A stretch of DNA of 64,000 bases from Amphiura filiformis (lineage: Eukaryota; Echinodermata; Ophiuroidea; Amphilepidida; Amphiuridae). The translations under genes were made by a program, and so were the position numbers. Below are positions 1 to 10,469 of this stretch, one piece after another. The notes below the pieces were generated by a model. The model saw nothing but the letters and a program-made list of their open reading frames with translations, was not told the DNA's origin and did no database searches. The stretch lies in the NCBI RefSeq assembly GCF_039555335.1, contig NC_092641.1, positions 35,179,548 to 35,243,547 on the forward strand, given 5' to 3'. How positions within the stretch are numbered: the stretch's first letter is position 1; each line of letters starts with the position of its first letter.

Positions 1-827
1 CCATAATTTGCATTATTAGCATTTATGCATATCAGCTTATAATATATGCAAATTAGATGTGGCTAGACATTTATAAATTAGAACATATCAGAAACACTTT
101 GACCAAGTTTTAAAATTCTGTCAAATGTAAAAAGTACCCTAAACATTTATGTAATGATTTTTAGCAAAATATTTTCTGCAGTAATTTTAGCTCATTAACT
201 ATTGATTATTGATAACAATAAGACTAAAATTAAATTTCAACACTTCAAAACTTCATTGGCTGGGCAAGGAAGTTCCTCGATAGCGCTCCCAGTAAGCAAA
301 TGTAGTGTTTAAGTTTAATTTTAATTACTTTCATTTTATAACTAGTACGTATGAATTTTATATGTTTAGAACATGCTTCCAGCATTTTCTAGTTTCCAGA
401 AAATGACCCATATCCCACCTTAAGAAAAAAATATTAAGATGTCCCGACGGGCAAGTTAAGATAAGACTGGCCCATGTTTCTCCCTATCACAAATTGTCTG
501 CGGTAGCGGAGGACAGCGGGGTAACTTAACTTTTGCAATCGAGGGCAGGGGGCAGAGTGTCCCCCTGACAAAAAAGTGCCCTCTGACAAAAAAATGAAAG
601 AGAAAAACTGGAGGGCAAAGGAAAAGAAAAGGGGCTTCCACCAAAATTCAACCCGATCATGGGCCAAAATACTACTACTAGTAGTGTAGATACAAAATTT
701 GTGTGCTCTGCATGCACATTGTCACATTAAAGCCATTTTCATCCCGATCATGGGTGCAAAATATATAGTGTAAAATACAAAATATTTGTATCGCCCAAAT
801 TTAGCCTTTTTGGAATCTCAAAGACAT
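1..827. other. AT-rich non-coding DNA, no feature recognised
   Basis: No coding, RNA or repeat structure could be assigned. The short minus-strand frames near 434-717 are low-complexity reading frames without splice or family support. The phrase 'cccgatcatgggt/cc' occurs twice (about 650 and 742) beside similar 'aaaata' context, suggesting a small decayed duplication. Confidence 0.5.
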
Positions 828-830
828 GTA

Positions 831-3009
831 GGGCGAATTTCTCGACAGGTGGCTTAGCAAGTGGCTTGTCTAGCCTCAAGGCTTAAGAGGTTGTAAGACC
901 AGGCTTAACTGAAAACGTATTTCCCGAAGCACGGCTACCATAGCCTCGAGGCTTCGTTAGCCCGTGGGCCAGGCTTGTAGGATTAGCCCCAGGCTTCAGT
1001 AAAATTTGCGTTTCTCGGAATCAGTCTTCTGTAGCCGTAGTCTACGCAAGCCTGTTAGACCAGGCTTACAGCGGCTTTTCTTGGCCCTGCCTCAGAGCAG
1101 GTCTTAGGTCGTAAGCCTTGGTCTATTTCAATTTACAAATTATTTAAATTGTAAGCATAAAGTTTATCTTTCATATTTTGACGGTCTTTCAATTAACATG
1201 AGTAACCAGTCACGTAACTAGGGGGGCTCTTGCCCCCCCTGAAAATTGGTAAATTAGGCCTACTTCTGAGAGTTATTAATTAACCTCATATTTGGTCATT
1301 TTAACCGTAACTCAATTTTTAAGGTAAAATAAATTGCATTTATCCCACTTTTGTACCATTGGCTATATGTCACCAGCTTTAATAGCTTAAATATGGCATT
1401 TGTACCATAATTTTTTTTTCAATCCCACCTCCCCCCATGTCAAAAAGAAATCTACGCCCGGGACACATTCCAAGCAGATCCCATAACTCCTCAGACCCAT
1501 TCCACCCCTTACAAACCCAAACAGCATGAACGATGCCTGCCCCTCATTTATTCATTTATTATGTTTTCCCCCGCTTTCCCCCACCCCACCCCCAAATGAA
1601 AATGTCTTGTTACGCCACTGTGGGTAAGTAATTGTTCAATTTAGTTGAACATTTCAGCATTTTATTTTAGTGTTCATTTGAGTTAGTTGAATTTTTTTCA
1701 TCATCATCATCATCATGAAGACCTATATGATACCACCTGTCCCTATCCAAGCCTTTTAAATAGTTTGATACTCGTACTTTTCATAAGTAGGCCTATTACA
1801 ATATGTGGGCCATCACATGAAAAGGGGTATTCATACAAGATGAAAGCTGATTATCTTAGCTTTAAAATGACACCATTTTTATGGGTATCGGATGTGCCAT
1901 TTTTGAAATATTATCAAAAAATAAAATAGAAACAGGCCCAAGCTTGAAAATCATGTTTTTGAGAAAAACCGGTTTTAAAATAAAGGTTCACATAAGAAAT
2001 GAATTGACATGGGTAATTTCTTCTTACATTTGTGCAAATTTTATTAATATTCTGGGTATTTCATATTGATTTTCTTAAAATATCCACTTCAAAGTTTATG
2101 TTTATGTAGAAATTGAAAAATCGACATCGGACATGATTTTGAGTATATGTAAACTTCAACGGCCTGTATCTCAAAATGCCCAGTGCCGTGAAGAGGTCCC
2201 TTTTGATGTGATGGCTCACATAATTATTTTGGAGTGCCTATATTATACCAGGTTGGACATCAATTTAATACAATAGAAGGAGGACAAAATTGGTAAAGAT
2301 ATAGTAAATATTTGACACGAAACAATAATGCATGCAGTATTAAAACTGAATTTACGGATAAGATGCATATAATATTGCTATATCTTCTACTTAAATAATT
2401 ATAAATATTGTACCAACAGATAACTTCATGTGAGATCTGAGAAGACTACTGATATCAGCAGTAGATAGCACGTTGGTTGCTTTCCTTTTTAGGGGAATCA
2501 CAGATTCCTTTCCATTAGGCTTACAGTTTTACCCTTTTTTGGGATGCAAAGAAAAAATCACAGTATAAAGCATAGGCGTATCATTCATACAAGTTGGACT
2601 CATAAAAGTCAAGTGGAAATAAAATAATACATAAAAGACACAAAAACAGACACAATATTCTTGCATCAAGTTGTGTACGGTATAAGCCAAGCACAAGACC
2701 GGCGGGTCCAGGCTAGTCTTCGCCCCTGAAACATTGCGATAATGAGACGGCAACCTTGTTAGTACGGTAAACCGTGAGGACCACAGCTTATGTACATCTA
2801 CCTCCAACAGCCTATACAATTAAGTCGCTGGTTGAAAGGGACGAGGTTGTCAAGCGTTAAGCCTGCAAGGCCACTAAGACTAGGTTGAATTTGCGTTCAA
2901 GAAATCCGGCTAAAGTTAAGACTCGGGCTTCGAGAGCGGGCTAGGCTTAGTAGCCTCAAGGCCATCTTAAGCCTAATGCTTACTAAGACTCCTATCGAGA
3001 AATTCGCCC
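831..3009. mobile_element. Candidate 2.2 kb non-autonomous DNA transposon
   Basis: Both ends carry the same inverted terminus: GGGCGAATTTCTCGA at 831-845 and its reverse complement ending at 3009. The trinucleotide GTA stands directly outside each end (828-830, 3010-3012) and is read as a 3-bp target duplication. Just inside each end are inverted, degenerate blocks rich in AGGCTTAAG/CTTAAGCC (about 840-1110 and 2850-2980), a subterminal arrangement typical of DNA transposons. The interior has no transposase frame; it holds a nested hAT-like element (1207-1620) and otherwise AT-rich sequence. The superfamily is not resolved; a 3-bp duplication would fit PIF/Harbinger-like elements, but the GTA target is not their usual TWA. 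Confidence 0.5.
1207..1620. mobile_element. hAT-like MITE nested in the 831-3009 element
   Basis: The left end reads CAGTCACGTAAC and the right end GTTACGCCACTG, an imperfect inverted pair matching the CAGNGGCGTA-type termini common in animal hAT elements. The flanking octamers are TGAGTAAC (1199-1206) and TGGGTAAG (1621-1628), identical at 6 of 8 positions, as expected for an aged 8-bp hAT target duplication. The interior is C/G-run rich near both ends ('ggggggctcttgcccccc' and 'cccacccc') and has no transposase frame. Confidence 0.6.
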
Positions 3010-3090
3010 GTACAGTCTCTCTAAAAAACAAAACCGATATATGTATTGTATCATGCAACTACAAATTTTTTGTCTGTGCCCCAAAAATTT

Positions 3091-3139
3091 TATTTTGCCC
3101 CCCCCCCCCCCCTCGACCAAGAAAGCTGGCTACGCCACT
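3091..3139. mobile_element. Orphan hAT-type right end
   Basis: A C-run is followed by GGCTACGCCACTG, the same kind of right terminus as in the 1207-1620 element. No partner left end was found nearby, so this is a solo or truncated end. Confidence 0.3.
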
Positions 3140-3330
3140 GGTAAAATGCGAATTAGTTTCTTTATCTCTGACTTTAATTATGGTGACCATTGGCTGGTTT
3201 AGTACACCTCAGAGACGGTAGGTCATGGTTTTAAGTTATCAACTCTATTTCCGACTCATCTGGGCTGGCTCACAGGCTTTGTAAGGTGCAGGCAGTTCTT
3301 TCTCTTATCACTTGATGTTCTTATTTCTAG

Positions 3331-3454
3331 CTACATAGCAAGATATGTTATCAATGACATGCAGCAATCTGACCCAGTGGGACAACAGATGTCCTCTTCA
3401 GAGTCCATCCATCAATGTCAGTGCAACCTATTGATACATGACCAGATAAGATGA
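3331..3454 (+). CDS. Weak candidate 3' terminal exon
   Basis: A polypyrimidine tract ending in TTATTTCTAG precedes a 40-codon open frame that begins in TAC (3332), reads YIARYVINDMQQSDPVGQQ at the start, and ends with TGA at 3452-3454. No protein family was recognised. The reverse strand of the same block contains CTGAAGA followed by GGACA..TGTCC, which resembles the Penelope-tail motif described elsewhere in this window, so a repeat origin is equally possible. Forty open codons can arise by chance in this composition. Confidence 0.2.
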
Positions 3455-3790
3455 GGCCTGTTCCTATAAAGCCAAAGTCAAGGGCTGGGATCACTTGAGT
3501 GTTACCATGGTAACATCAACTTCTGTCACACAACCTGAACCATTTTGACAAAATCAAATTTGTTAAGGTATAGCAATGGGTCCCATTTTTGGCAAAAATT
3601 GGGATAAATATGACTAGAAGTGTATGTATAAAGCAGCGCCCTGAGCTAGGGTTAGAGAGTATATGCAGTATAGTTATAGAAATAGGGAGGAGTCTCAGTC
3701 TTCAGGCCCTTATGGTCTAGCCTGCCAAAGGCACAACAATGCTCACATATTCTGCCAATATAGTTCATTTTCACAGGCTGTGACACAAAC

Positions 3791-4069
3791 TACAATCCCG
3801 GTCAAAATTGTTCGAACACTTTAACATGAGTGCTGCAAATATGCCCCCCATTCCCCCCCGATCAATGTTGGTAGTTGTTTATTTGGCCATGCACCCTTAG
3901 AGTCATCCAACATTGATTGGTGGGGAAGGGGGAGGGTTGGAGTAGTAGGAACGGGTTCAAACTTACACCAAAGAAAGCTAAATTTCAGTATGTTAAGTAT
4001 AACTAAAATACCGGTCAAAACAATCAAACTTTAACACAAGTGTTCGAACGACTTATGGCCGGGATTGTA
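3791..4069. mobile_element. MITE with TA target and CAATCCCGG ends
   Basis: TA dinucleotides at 3791-3792 and 4068-4069 flank inverted ends beginning CAATCCCGG. The inner portions also pair: TTCGAACACTTTAACA on the left against its inverted counterpart on the right (about 4029-4050). There is no coding frame beyond chance. The core 'caacattgattggtggggaagggggagg' type block recurs in degenerate form at 21240-21475, so it is a dispersed family. Confidence 0.65.
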
Positions 4070-4114
4070 GGAGGAATCAATAAGGAAATTACATAATACA
4101 ATAATTATTCTTAC

Positions 4115-4165
4115 CTTAAACATCTGCACTGGAAGACCAAAACTATAATGCTGTAACTGCTGTAC
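4115..4165 (-). CDS. Candidate 51-bp internal exon of a minus-strand gene
   Basis: On the minus strand an AG acceptor (plus-strand CT at 4166-4167) is followed by 51 bases open in phase 0, reading VQQLQHYSFGLPVQMFK, then the donor GTAAGAAT. The length is a multiple of three, both splice sites are consensus-like and the residue composition looks coding. I do not recognise the family. It lies downstream, in minus-strand order, of the exon candidates at 10287-10469 and 7719-7930, and could be a later exon of the same gene. One short exon cannot be proved from sequence alone. Confidence 0.4.
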
Positions 4166-4222
4166 CTGGAATGACAAACACATGCAAAAAGAGTCGGGAC
4201 TTTACAAAATGAGCTATTAATA

Positions 4223-5109
4223 TATGCCTGCAAAATATCTGAACAAAATGTCATTAAAATCTCATCAGCAATGTAACCAAAGATGCATCTACAATTCTAC
4301 ATGTGTACAAAATAACATGCTAAACATCAACTCAAATGTGGATGTTATCTCCATTGAAAGGTTCTTTAGTTTTTCCCACACAGACATGCCTACCACTGGT
4401 TTTACCCAGCAAATAATCACTGACCCATATTTTGTTATGTTATTTTATATGCCTAGACCCAAATACCTGGCAGAGCAATGCCCTACCTGGTTCATTGATA
4501 GACTGTAACATTTGGAACTGGTATGATTGATGATGTGTGTAAGGGGGTACCATGTGTTTTAGGTAGGAAGGGGTGATAAAGCAGGAGCATGACAATGCAA
4601 ATCGCTACTGCATTGTGGGTATAACTATGGCAACAGCTGATTGCGCGTGGCGTGTCTCCACTCTAGATGTTATAGTAGTGCTCGGTGGACGAGACACAGT
4701 CCAGTCCAATATTTTAAAACTCATAGCGAGACCAATAAATATTGAGCATATTACATCCCATTTTATTATTACTAGAGCTATACCCGTATGCGTAAATATG
4801 CCGGTATCTTACTATAACTAGAGCGGTTCTCGGCTTTCATGGTTCTCAGCATTCAGCGGTTCTCGGTGGGTGTTTTTTCGGCGCAAGGCGTCGAATGGGA
4901 TACCTCCACCATGGGGCGATTTAAATGTGTACAAATCTTATAATGCTAAAAGTCAACTAAGTGGTAAACAAACAAACATGAAAAATATGGGCAAAAATAA
5001 GAGTCACATAAATGAGGTTGAAATAGTGTATAGGGAATTCCATAGACATTTAGAAAAGTTGCAACTTTCTTTTGAAAGCTATAACAACAGCAGACAAACA
5101 ATTTACTGA
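4223..5109. other. Non-coding stretch with chance frames
   Basis: The short plus-strand frames at 4224-4508, 4573-4821 and 4870-5109 show no recognisable domain, splice context or codon bias. Around 4740-4800 there is a 'ttattattactagagctata' block of the kind found at the ends of the dispersed TGACCT repeats of this window. Near 4895 'gatacctccacc' resembles the 'atgcctccaccgcg' end of the following repeat. Confidence 0.4.
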
Positions 5110-5203
5110 CATCACATGCCTTGCTTTCATAAAGGGCATGTTTTTACAACCGCGGGAGTAATTCGTAAATAAAGATATAAACATGATAAGAAAAATTGAC
5201 TCT

Positions 5204-5835
5204 AAATGTTGACTGTACCCACCAAGTTTCATGCCCATAAGACAATATTTAGTAATTTGACCTTAGATGACCCCTGGGTGACCCCGAAATGACCTTCCAA
5301 AAATTTGGCTTTAAATGTTGACTGTACCCACCAAGTTTCATGCCCATACAACCAATTTTATTAATTTGACCTTAGATGACCCTGGATGACCCCAAAATGA
5401 CCTTCCAAAATTTGGCTCTAAATGTTGACTGTACCCACCAAGTTTCATGCCCATACAACAGTTTTAGTAATTTGACCTTAAATGACCTTTGACCTCAGTA
5501 TATGACCTTGAACCCCACCCAAAAAAAAGTAGCCAGAGTTTTTGACCATGACCCACCTATCCTGAAAATTTGAAGTCAATCGGCCCATCCATGCCCGAGA
5601 TACAGCCTCCGGACGGACGGACGTAGTAATTTGACCTTAAATGACCTTTGACCTAAGTATATGACCTTGAACCCACCCAAAAAAAAAGTAGCCAGAGTTT
5701 TTGACCATGACCCAGCTATCCTGAAAATTTGAAGTCAATCCGCCCATCCATGCCCGAGATAAAGCCTCCGGACGGACGGAATCTCGGAAGCTCGGACATT
5801 GCAAAAACAGTATGCCTCGCGGTGGAGGCATAAAA
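5204..5835 (+). repeat. Two-tier tandem repeat with TGACCT motifs
   Basis: Three partial units of about 108 bp begin with AAATGTTGACTGTACCCACC at 5204, 5313 and 5420. They are followed by two units of 159 bp starting TAGTAATTTGACC at 5465 and 5624, each ending in a GGACGGACGGA microsatellite. The block closes with TGCCTCGCGGTGGAGGCATA, an imperfect hairpin. TGACCTTTGACCT occurs at 5483-5495 and 5642-5654. Related tandem blocks sit at 15560-16460, so it is a dispersed family whose copies tend to be internally tandem. Confidence 0.7.
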
Positions 5836-6115
5836 ATGGTATAGGCCTAATGATAGGGACTTTTATTGAGACCAATTCCTCCAATTTATTGTACCAAGTT
5901 TAAGCCCAATCCAGCTGATAGGATACTGTTTCACCCCATATGACCTTTGACCGCAGATGACCTGTTGGATGACATGTGACCTCAGATGACATTACTTAAT
6001 CTTACGACACTCCCCTATTTTTCTGCATCCCCCGTGCGAATTTGGCGAGGCTCGGATCAAAACTGACGGAGCCTTTTACCCACATACACCCCTACATACA
6101 TACATACACGCATAA

Positions 6116-7210
6116 CGCTCATTCTACAAAATCCGGTGCCAATCCACTGTAAAAATTGAAAAAAATAAAGTTGTTCAAAAAGACCTGCTTTTGTGTTTTT
6201 TAAGAGCAAATATATCACTACTTTCAGATGTAAAAGATTGTCAACACCACTTGTATATTTTTCTTTCAGGACTTCATGATGTTTTTAACACTAAAACTCA
6301 ATGTAATGTGAGCTACGTTACCGGCTACAAAATGGACTGGTTTTACTTAATCCAAGGTCATAAAAAGCAAACGAAAGATCACTTGAGTGAAATGTAACAC
6401 CGATTTCACCATTTCATAGAAGTTTTGAAGATGCATAAATGAGTGCGTAACGTAGCTCACAGTAACGTAGTTCACGGGTTTTAATGTTTTTGATGTGATT
6501 TGCGAGCGTTAGAATGTTATGTCGGTTAATTCTAATATAAATGGGGTTCGATCACTGGTACCTATCACATATTATTAGGAAGTACTTGTTATACAAGTGC
6601 ATACTATGGAATTCTGGTAACGTAGCTCACCAATCTTAACATGGTCGGTCGAAATTTCAATGTTTACAACATTTCTATGCCAAAAATGCTACAGCATCAC
6701 GATTTTTACTGTTATTTTTTTAAACCTATGAGTGTTTCCTTTCAAAAACCGTAAACTACGTTGATACCTCTGTTTTACGTCTTTCCAATAACGTGTGTTA
6801 AAAAGGGGTAACGTAGCTCACAGCGTTTTCGTGGAAAGTGCAATTTATTTTAGAATTACACAAAGGCGTTTTAATCACTAAAAAATAATGTTGATATGCA
6901 ATATGATGACGCCTTATCTAATTAAAAAACAACAAATATGTAAAGATATCGCATTTATTCAAAGAAAATATTAAGGATCAGATTTGACACTTGAGCAGTG
7001 GAAACGCAATTTTAGCGATTTTCGAGCCTTTGCAAGGGTTAATCAGGCTGAAGAAAGCATTTAAAGTATGGACAACTATATATGTCCGTGTAGATCTCGT
7101 TTAGTTCTACCAGAAAAACAACATATTTGATGCCCTAAATGCTCGACAAAGTATTTGTGGACCAAAGAATGGAAAAAGGGCTATTGGCACCGGATTTTGT
7201 AGAATGAGCG
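6116..7210. mobile_element. 1.1 kb inverted-repeat element with iterated 14-mer
   Basis: The sequence CGCTCATTCTACAAAATCC (from 6116) recurs inverted at the other end (to 7210), giving terminal inverted repeats of about 27 bp. Inside, the 14-mer GTAACGTAGCTCAC occurs at 6447, 6617 and 6808, with one-base variant at 6462 and a reverse-complement copy at 6308-6321. There is no transposase frame. Iterated subterminal words of this kind are usually transposase-binding sites in DNA transposons; that role is inferred. A tempting TTTCTTTCAG acceptor at 6268 lies inside the element and is not taken as a host exon. Confidence 0.6.
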
Positions 7211-7718
7211 ATACACACAACATAAGGCAAATTATAGTAAGATTATGTGTTGGGTCCTGAATATTTTCACACACTTTGATTCATCAAAACATAAATGGGA
7301 TTTAAACTATTCATATGAGACCATATTTTAACCAAAAGTTGTCAATAATGGTATACAAGTTGACATCAAATGACCTTTGACTTCAGTACATCACTTTGAA
7401 GGGCTCAAATTTATCCAGATTTCATTCCTTGACTACCCACAATTCCTGGGCATGTGAAATTTCACTAAAATTAGAATTAGATTTTGATCATCAAATTTCA
7501 GGATGGAAACATTTGAGAAAAATGTGATTTATATGATTGATACCAAAAACTCATCAACATTGAGAGCGATGAAGCTGTTTACTGGGTTACAGACCTTTAA
7601 AGAGAGCTTCAACATACAGTGGCTTCAATAGAGCATGCAGAAAACCTTCACCAGACAGACATAATTACCTTTTCTTGATCGTTCCAATTAGAAAAACAAA
7701 CTCACAAACACCACTCAC

Positions 7719-7930
7719 CATGCAGCAATAATATCTATCAGCGTCACATTTGTAACATTAATAAATGAAATGTCTGCATCAAGAATAGCCAAGTCTTGTA
7801 AGTCCACTGCACCAATATCATCAATCACCTCCCAGAAAATATGACTACAGTGCATGTGTGCTAGGGGCCAAATATTGTTTGTCAGTCTTCCAAAAAGGAG
7901 AGCCGCCAACCTGGCCAGCCAACCATGTTT
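7719..7930 (-). CDS. Candidate 212-bp internal exon, minus-strand host gene
   Basis: On the minus strand the frame begins after CTCCAGTAG (acceptor, plus 7931-7932) with KHGWLARLAALLFGRLTNN, continues through WPLAHMHCSHIFWEVIDDIG, DLQDLAILDADISFINVTN and ends DIIAA before the strong donor GTGAGTGG at ATG|GTGAGT. About 70 codons are open with a hydrophobic, helical, protein-like composition. An in-frame TAG lies immediately upstream, which supports the chosen acceptor. No family was recognised; it does not resemble the transposon proteins seen elsewhere here. The upstream neighbour in minus order is the 10287-10469 exon candidate; the downstream one is 4115-4165. Confidence 0.5.
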
Positions 7931-8235
7931 CTACTGGAGCAAGCAAGCCTAGGGGTAGAAAATATTCCTTGCAGTTTAGGGGGTAATAATTCATAGACTT
8001 GTGTCAGTCTTTCATCCGATCAGTACCTGGGTGTTTATGAATTGACATGATTTGTATATCTGTGGTTGTCATAAATAGCGGGATGTGGTCTTTCAAAAGC
8101 AGGTATTTTAATCGCAGAGTCTCAATTACAAAATGTGAACTTAGAGAAAGATGAAGTCTATTTCTGAATGTGCATATTCTAACCACTGGTATGTGAGGTG
8201 CTCAGTATAAACACCCTATTATTAGCAGTGTTCCT

Positions 8236-8345
8236 ACCTCTGAGGTAGCTTCGTGTTAGCGCCCGCCCGTCTGAACAAGTATCGTGTTAACTAACACGAA
8301 GCTTAACACAGAAGATTTACCACAGAGAAATCTCTGTGGTAGCAC
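8236..8345. repeat. Cluster of three short perfect palindromes
   Basis: Three hairpins follow one another: CTACCTCTGAGGTAG at about 8236, CGTGTTAACTAACACG at 8283-8298, and an 11-bp-arm palindrome TACCACAGAGA/TCTCTGTGGTA at 8318-8341. 'gcttcgtgttagcgccc' and 'ccatgttagcgccc' recur around them. This may be part of the same mobile unit as the frame at 8467-8793; 'acgaagc' and 'gctaacac' words reappear at 8703-8740. Confidence 0.55.
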
Positions 8346-8466
8346 GCTAACACAAAGCGACCGTTCCATGTTAGCGCCCATGTACTCAAGATTACATGGT
8401 AAGCTTGACCTTATGAATACAACACTTAAAATTATTTTGCAGTATTTTAAATTTCTTAAGCAATAA

Positions 8467-8793
8467 ATACACAATAAATTATCTCTGTTCCTCATCGAGA
8501 ATGAGCATGATGAAAGAGGCATCACAAAAACAAAAGAAGAAACGGAAGCGCTGATATTAAGTGTCTGGAAAGACAAAGAAAGTGAGTGGAGAAGAAAACA
8601 ACAGCTAAAGAAACGTGTAGGACATAGTGAGACATTGGCTTCCGCAGCGTACTTGCAGAAAAGCAAACGGCCCTATAACTTCCAGGAAATTCCTATTTTT
8701 ACCACGAAGCAAAGCCCGAGCCGTGCAGCTAACACAGAGTGTTTAGAGTTAAAGACCATGAGGAAGGACCATGTGGACAAGTATCTGTGTTAA
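8467..8793 (+). pseudogene. ORF remnant with Myb/SANT-like residues
   Basis: An open frame of 108 codons lacks an upstream ATG; it runs from a TAA at 8464-8466 to TAA at 8791-8793. It contains TKEETEALILSVWKDKESEW, which resembles the W..EET..LI..W pattern of Myb/SANT-like (trihelix/MSANTD) DNA-binding domains found in PIF/Harbinger-type transposon proteins and derived host genes. Basic patches (RRKQQLKKR) follow. The same frame is also open upstream (8284-8463), separated by the single TAA. The domain call is by eye, and the surrounding palindromes make a transposon-derived remnant more likely than a host exon. Confidence 0.35.
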
Positions 8794-8826
8794 GTTATGA
8801 CCTTGCACTACCTCCATAGTACAATC

Positions 8827-8856
8827 AAAGATACTCAATATGTATTGAGTATCTTT
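8827..8856. repeat. Perfect 14-bp-arm palindrome
   Basis: AAAGATACTCAATA, a two-base TG loop, then TATTGAGTATCTTT. It lies 34 bp after the ORF remnant at 8467-8793 and has no run of U after it to suggest a terminator. Confidence 0.6.
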
Positions 8857-8859
8857 GGT

Positions 8860-10250
8860 ACAATAACACAGAGGTAAGCTCCTGTGTGATCATGCCTTCT
8901 ATGTTCTGATGACACACAGGTTGGTTTCAACCATACACCATATTCCATGATATTTTGGCCAAATTTGTGGCAGTCTGTGGGTCACCTTTGCCCTACCATG
9001 AAATCAGTTCCATAAAGGTCAGTTGTAAAATGGTCTAATATTTTATATCAAATCATTCATGACTCAAAATTAAAGCTTTTGTGGTATCTGTGTCATCTTG
9101 TCTAAATGGACAAAGCTGTGATTACAATCTTGTACAGATTTAATTCCCTATTAAATATTTTATCAATTGAAGAATTTGCTTTCGGTATTCTCAGTATCAT
9201 ATATCATCTTCATCATTTCTTGAAACTGAGATGTAAAAATCTATTATCAAGAATGTGAGGGTTTCAGATTTCAACTGATACTTGGACTCCATGTAACTAT
9301 CTACATGGCCTATATCTCCACAATTATTTTAGCTTGATCATCAACAAATTTATAATATGTCAAAATGATTTCTATCTGATATTTTTAAGTAAAAACTATT
9401 ACAGGTATTTAATCTTGATAAGTTTCAATTTTTATCTCCAAACACCTGAACTCAAGTTCATTATTTTTTTTATCAGTGTAGATGTTATGACATTCAATGT
9501 CTAGTTTTCATGTCAAATGTTTTTGTGATTGGCAATTCTTGTCATCAAGGAGCTAGCATAAATGCATCAAAGTACTACACTCTGCCAACAACACTGTTTT
9601 GATGTATTGTTTAACTACTCGGTCTGGGTAGACTAGACATACACTTGGGTCCTGATGGGACCAGGCTCAACAAAATGCTCAAGCCAAAAAAGCATGCTAG
9701 CCTGTATGAAGAGAAAGAAACATATTAATTAATGAAGAAAATGAGCAAGGAAAAGAAAGGCCACTCCCAACAAATCATAATGGGCCAACCACTGATGACA
9801 TGTGCCCTCAGGCTATGAGTGAACTTGGCCTTCGTTGACATGACATTTAGTTATGTAAAAATGTCATGGTGGAGGGGACAACCTACATGTATCTGGCATG
9901 AAAATGATACAAGAAATATAATTATAGGAAACAACCCAACAATAAGGCTCTTATCACCGAGTCTCACACATTTCATTGGTTCACAAATAATTTACCTGTT
10001 TTCATTTGCATCCAAACAAGAGCAACCTTTACCACAATATAGAAACTAATGTATTTGTGCCTAGCTACAGTACAATATTGCTATCAGGCCTCTCCATATG
10101 CTAACAGGCATTCTTTGACAAATGTCCAGGAGCAAAATCTGATGACAATATGTCGCTTTTGCGTATCCAGCATGCCAAGGCATCAATATAGATGGCACCG
10201 TTCAACCCTAAACCTTCTTTAACCAATTATTTTTTGCTGTATCAATAAAT
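8860..10250. other. AT-rich non-coding stretch
   Basis: No exon, repeat boundary or RNA gene could be supported. The frame at 9819-10049 has no splice context or family resemblance. Confidence 0.4.
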
Positions 10251-10286
10251 TTAGTCATTTGGCAATATGAAGTAATTACAACCTAC

Positions 10287-10469
10287 CGATTTGATGTTTC
10301 CGAAACTCCCAATGAATAGACATTTACATCTGAAAAATATGAATTTGTTAACATTGATCCAGGCTTCACACTGCACTTTCAACATGAAAATTACACATCG
10401 GTGTACAATTTCTATAATTACAGCATCTTGAGTATTGCAAACAGTGCAGTAATCAAACTGATATACATC
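10287..10469 (-). CDS. Candidate 183-bp internal exon, minus-strand host gene
   Basis: The minus strand shows a textbook acceptor, CTTCTTTCATCACATTGCAG, then 61 open codons in phase 0 (DVYQFDYCTVCNTQDAVIIE, then IVHRCVIFMLKVQCEAWINV at the centre, ending GNIKS) and the donor GTAGGTTG. The exon length is exactly divisible by three. An alternative internal donor exists (AGAT|GTAAATG) that would shorten it to 46 codons. Cysteine-rich start and amphipathic middle look like real protein, but I recognise no family. It could be upstream of the 7719-7930 exon in one gene spanning at least 6 kb. This is the best-supported host coding segment in the window. Confidence 0.55.

Noticed and set aside
6191..6397. 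Plus-strand exon after TTTCTTTCAG at 6268
   Set aside because: Lies wholly inside the 6116-7210 inverted-repeat element and the downstream donor overlaps the iterated 14-mer.
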